NCBI RefSeq assembly: GCF_041240605.1
Contig: NZ_CP162487.1
Location: 1,123,001-1,187,000, forward strand
Direction of reading: 5' to 3'
Source: Xanthomonas sp. DAR 80977
GTDB lineage: Bacteria > Pseudomonadota > Gammaproteobacteria > Xanthomonadales > Xanthomonadaceae
Length of the DNA: 64,000 bases
Part shown: one piece after another, positions 63,260 through 64,000 of the stretch
Position numbering within the stretch: the stretch's first letter is position 1
How the letters are laid out: each line of letters begins with the position of its first letter
Notes under the pieces: generated by a model
The model's database searches: none
Seen by the model: only the letters and a program-made list of their open reading frames with translations
What the model was told of the DNA's origin: nothing
Made by a program: the position numbers and the translations under genes

Positions 63260-63790
63260 CTAGATGTCCCGGCCGGCCTCCCGCAGCCGCCGCCGGCAGT
63301 GGGCGAGCGCGACGGCGATGTGCTTTTCCACGGTGCGCGGCGAAATGCCCAGCTGTGCGGCGATCTGCGCCATGCTCAGGTTGCGGCCGCGGAACAGCAC
63401 GAAGACCCGCCGCGCCTGCGCCGGCAGGTCGCGGATCGCCTGCAGCAGCACTGCGTATTCCTGCTGGCCCAGGGTCGCCTCGTAGGGCGACGGCCACGGG
63501 CTGGGAGCGTCGTCCTGCGGCTCCGCGGCGGCGACAAAGCGGCTGCGCGAGGCGGCCAGCCGATGCCGGTCCACCGCGACGTTGTCGACCACGCGGCGCA
63601 GATAGGTGAGCGGGTCGCGGACGCTGTGCTGGCCTGGCTCGCGCGACGCCAGGCGGATCCATGCATCGTGCACGATGTCGCCCGCCGCGCCGGCGTACTT
63701 GCGCGTGGCATACCGGTGCAGTTCCGCGTAGCTGCTTTCCAGTTCGTCCGCCAGCGAGCCAGGCGTGGCGGGAGAGGGAGGAGTGGACAT
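63260..63790 (-). CDS. fecI: FecI-type ECF sigma factor
   Basis: This 176-residue ECF sigma factor shows region 2 (SYAELHRYATRKYAGAAGDI, VHDAWIRLASRE, LTYLRRVVDNVAVDRHR) and region 4 with its helix-turn-helix (LPAQARRVFVLFRGRNLSMA, then IAAQLGISPRTVEKHIAVAL). It directs RNA polymerase to the receptor and downstream genes when the STN/FecR chain is triggered. A Fur box lies 44 bases upstream of the ATG, so synthesis should rise in iron limitation. It is the first gene of the locus. Confidence 0.94.
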   Translation of the reverse strand: MSTPPSPATPGSLADELESSYAELHRYATRKYAGAAGDIVHDAWIRLASREPGQHSVRDPLTYLRRVVDNVAVDRHRLAASRSRFVAAAEPQDDAPSPWPSPYEATLGQQEYAVLLQAIRDLPAQARRVFVLFRGRNLSMAQIAAQLGISPRTVEKHIAVALAHCRRRLREAGRDI

Positions 63791-63833
63791 GGCATCCGTC
63801 CAGGACCACGGAGAAGAACCGGAGTGTAGTGCG

Positions 63834-63852
63834 GATGAGATTTATTCTCAAT
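63834..63852. promoter_or_regulatory. Candidate Fur box before fecI
   Basis: GATGAGATTTATTCTCAAT is a near-palindrome of the TGAGAAT-x-ATTCTCA type used by Fur in pseudomonads and xanthomonads. It is the only AT-rich stretch of the fecI upstream region. Confidence 0.6.
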
Positions 63853-64000
63853 TAAGCCGGGCGTTCGGCGCGATCCGTCCTGCGTCGCCATGCGCGTGGA
63901 AGTCTTGCGCTTTCCGATGCCGGGCACCGCGCCGGGTCCACCCAGTGATCGCCGATTCGCGCCGCCGCCAGCGGCGTGGCGATGTGGTGGTGCTGCGCCA
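63853..64000. other. Window edge, no gene assigned
   Basis: On the minus strand an open frame runs from the window end to a stop at 63852 and contains AAARIGDHWVDPARC; it could be the tail of a gene outside the window. A plus-strand frame from an ATG near 63890 is also open. Neither can be chosen from 148 bases. Confidence 0.2.

Noticed and set aside
63376..63927. 183-codon minus-strand frame over fecI
   Set aside because: It is an out-of-frame shadow of the fecI gene; the ECF sigma motifs are in the other frame.

Overview
The window is about 70% GC and looks like a Xanthomonadaceae chromosome, most likely Xanthomonas or a close relative. The evidence is the Xanthomonas-style gene content (many TonB-dependent receptors, a PilZ/DUF1631 pair, a GGDEF-EAL protein, EVE protein, SirB1), the intergenic palindromes built on GGCTTCAGCC / GGCTGAAGCC, the ATTGGGG heptamer arrays, and the gene orders zapB-like/zapA/6S RNA/5-FCL and rph/yicC. 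Species cannot be fixed from sequence reading alone. There is no rRNA, tRNA, CRISPR array, phage or recognisable transposase gene in the window.

Layout. 0-5.4 kb: end of mpl, a LON-domain protein, a DedA-PAP2 fusion, a kinase-like protein and an SDR oxidoreductase. 5.5-5.9 kb: palindromic repeats. 6-11.2 kb: a carbohydrate-type locus with a phosphodiester glycosidase (NAGPA fold) and a TonB-dependent receptor transcribed away from a ROK repressor. 11.3-16.6 kb: glyoxalase, a lipid-linked sugar transferase pair (GT2-GtrA fusion plus GT39) and argD. 16.6-33.2 kb: an accessory block. It holds a HAD hydrolase, a receptor, an operon for a Tat-exported flavin amine oxidase, a cytochrome c, a secreted Rid-family protein, a Tat-exported aminotransferase and an azurin, then a MalT-type LuxR regulator, hemL, and an Oar-like receptor. 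33.3-52.9 kb: mostly housekeeping genes (thiE, rubredoxin, SirB1, rpiA, EVE, 5-FCL, thioesterase, 6S RNA, zapA, GGDEF-EAL, ygfB, pepP, pepQ, PilZ, DUF1631, hemW, rdgB, rph, yicC). 53-63.8 kb: one co-oriented iron/heme acquisition locus.

How the genes work together. Three promoters in the 17-30 kb block share one architecture: two CCTACCC direct repeats exactly 19 bp apart, followed exactly 27 bp after the second box by a -10-like element. They lie in front of receptor 1, the amine-oxidase operon and the Oar-like receptor. This is the arrangement expected for a MalT/LAL-type activator, and one is encoded in the middle of the block. The inference is a dedicated regulon that imports a substrate through two receptors and deaminates it oxidatively in the periplasm, with electrons passed to cytochrome c and azurin.

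The right-hand locus encodes FecI, FecR, an STN-domain TonB-dependent receptor, a hemophilin-like secreted protein, its Slam (type XI) outer-membrane exporter, a heme oxygenase, a DUF454 membrane protein, a minimal Fur-like DNA-binding protein and a private ExbB-ExbD-TonB motor, with two candidate Fur boxes. It resembles the Acinetobacter hemophilin/hemO locus and reads as a complete heme capture, uptake and degradation system.
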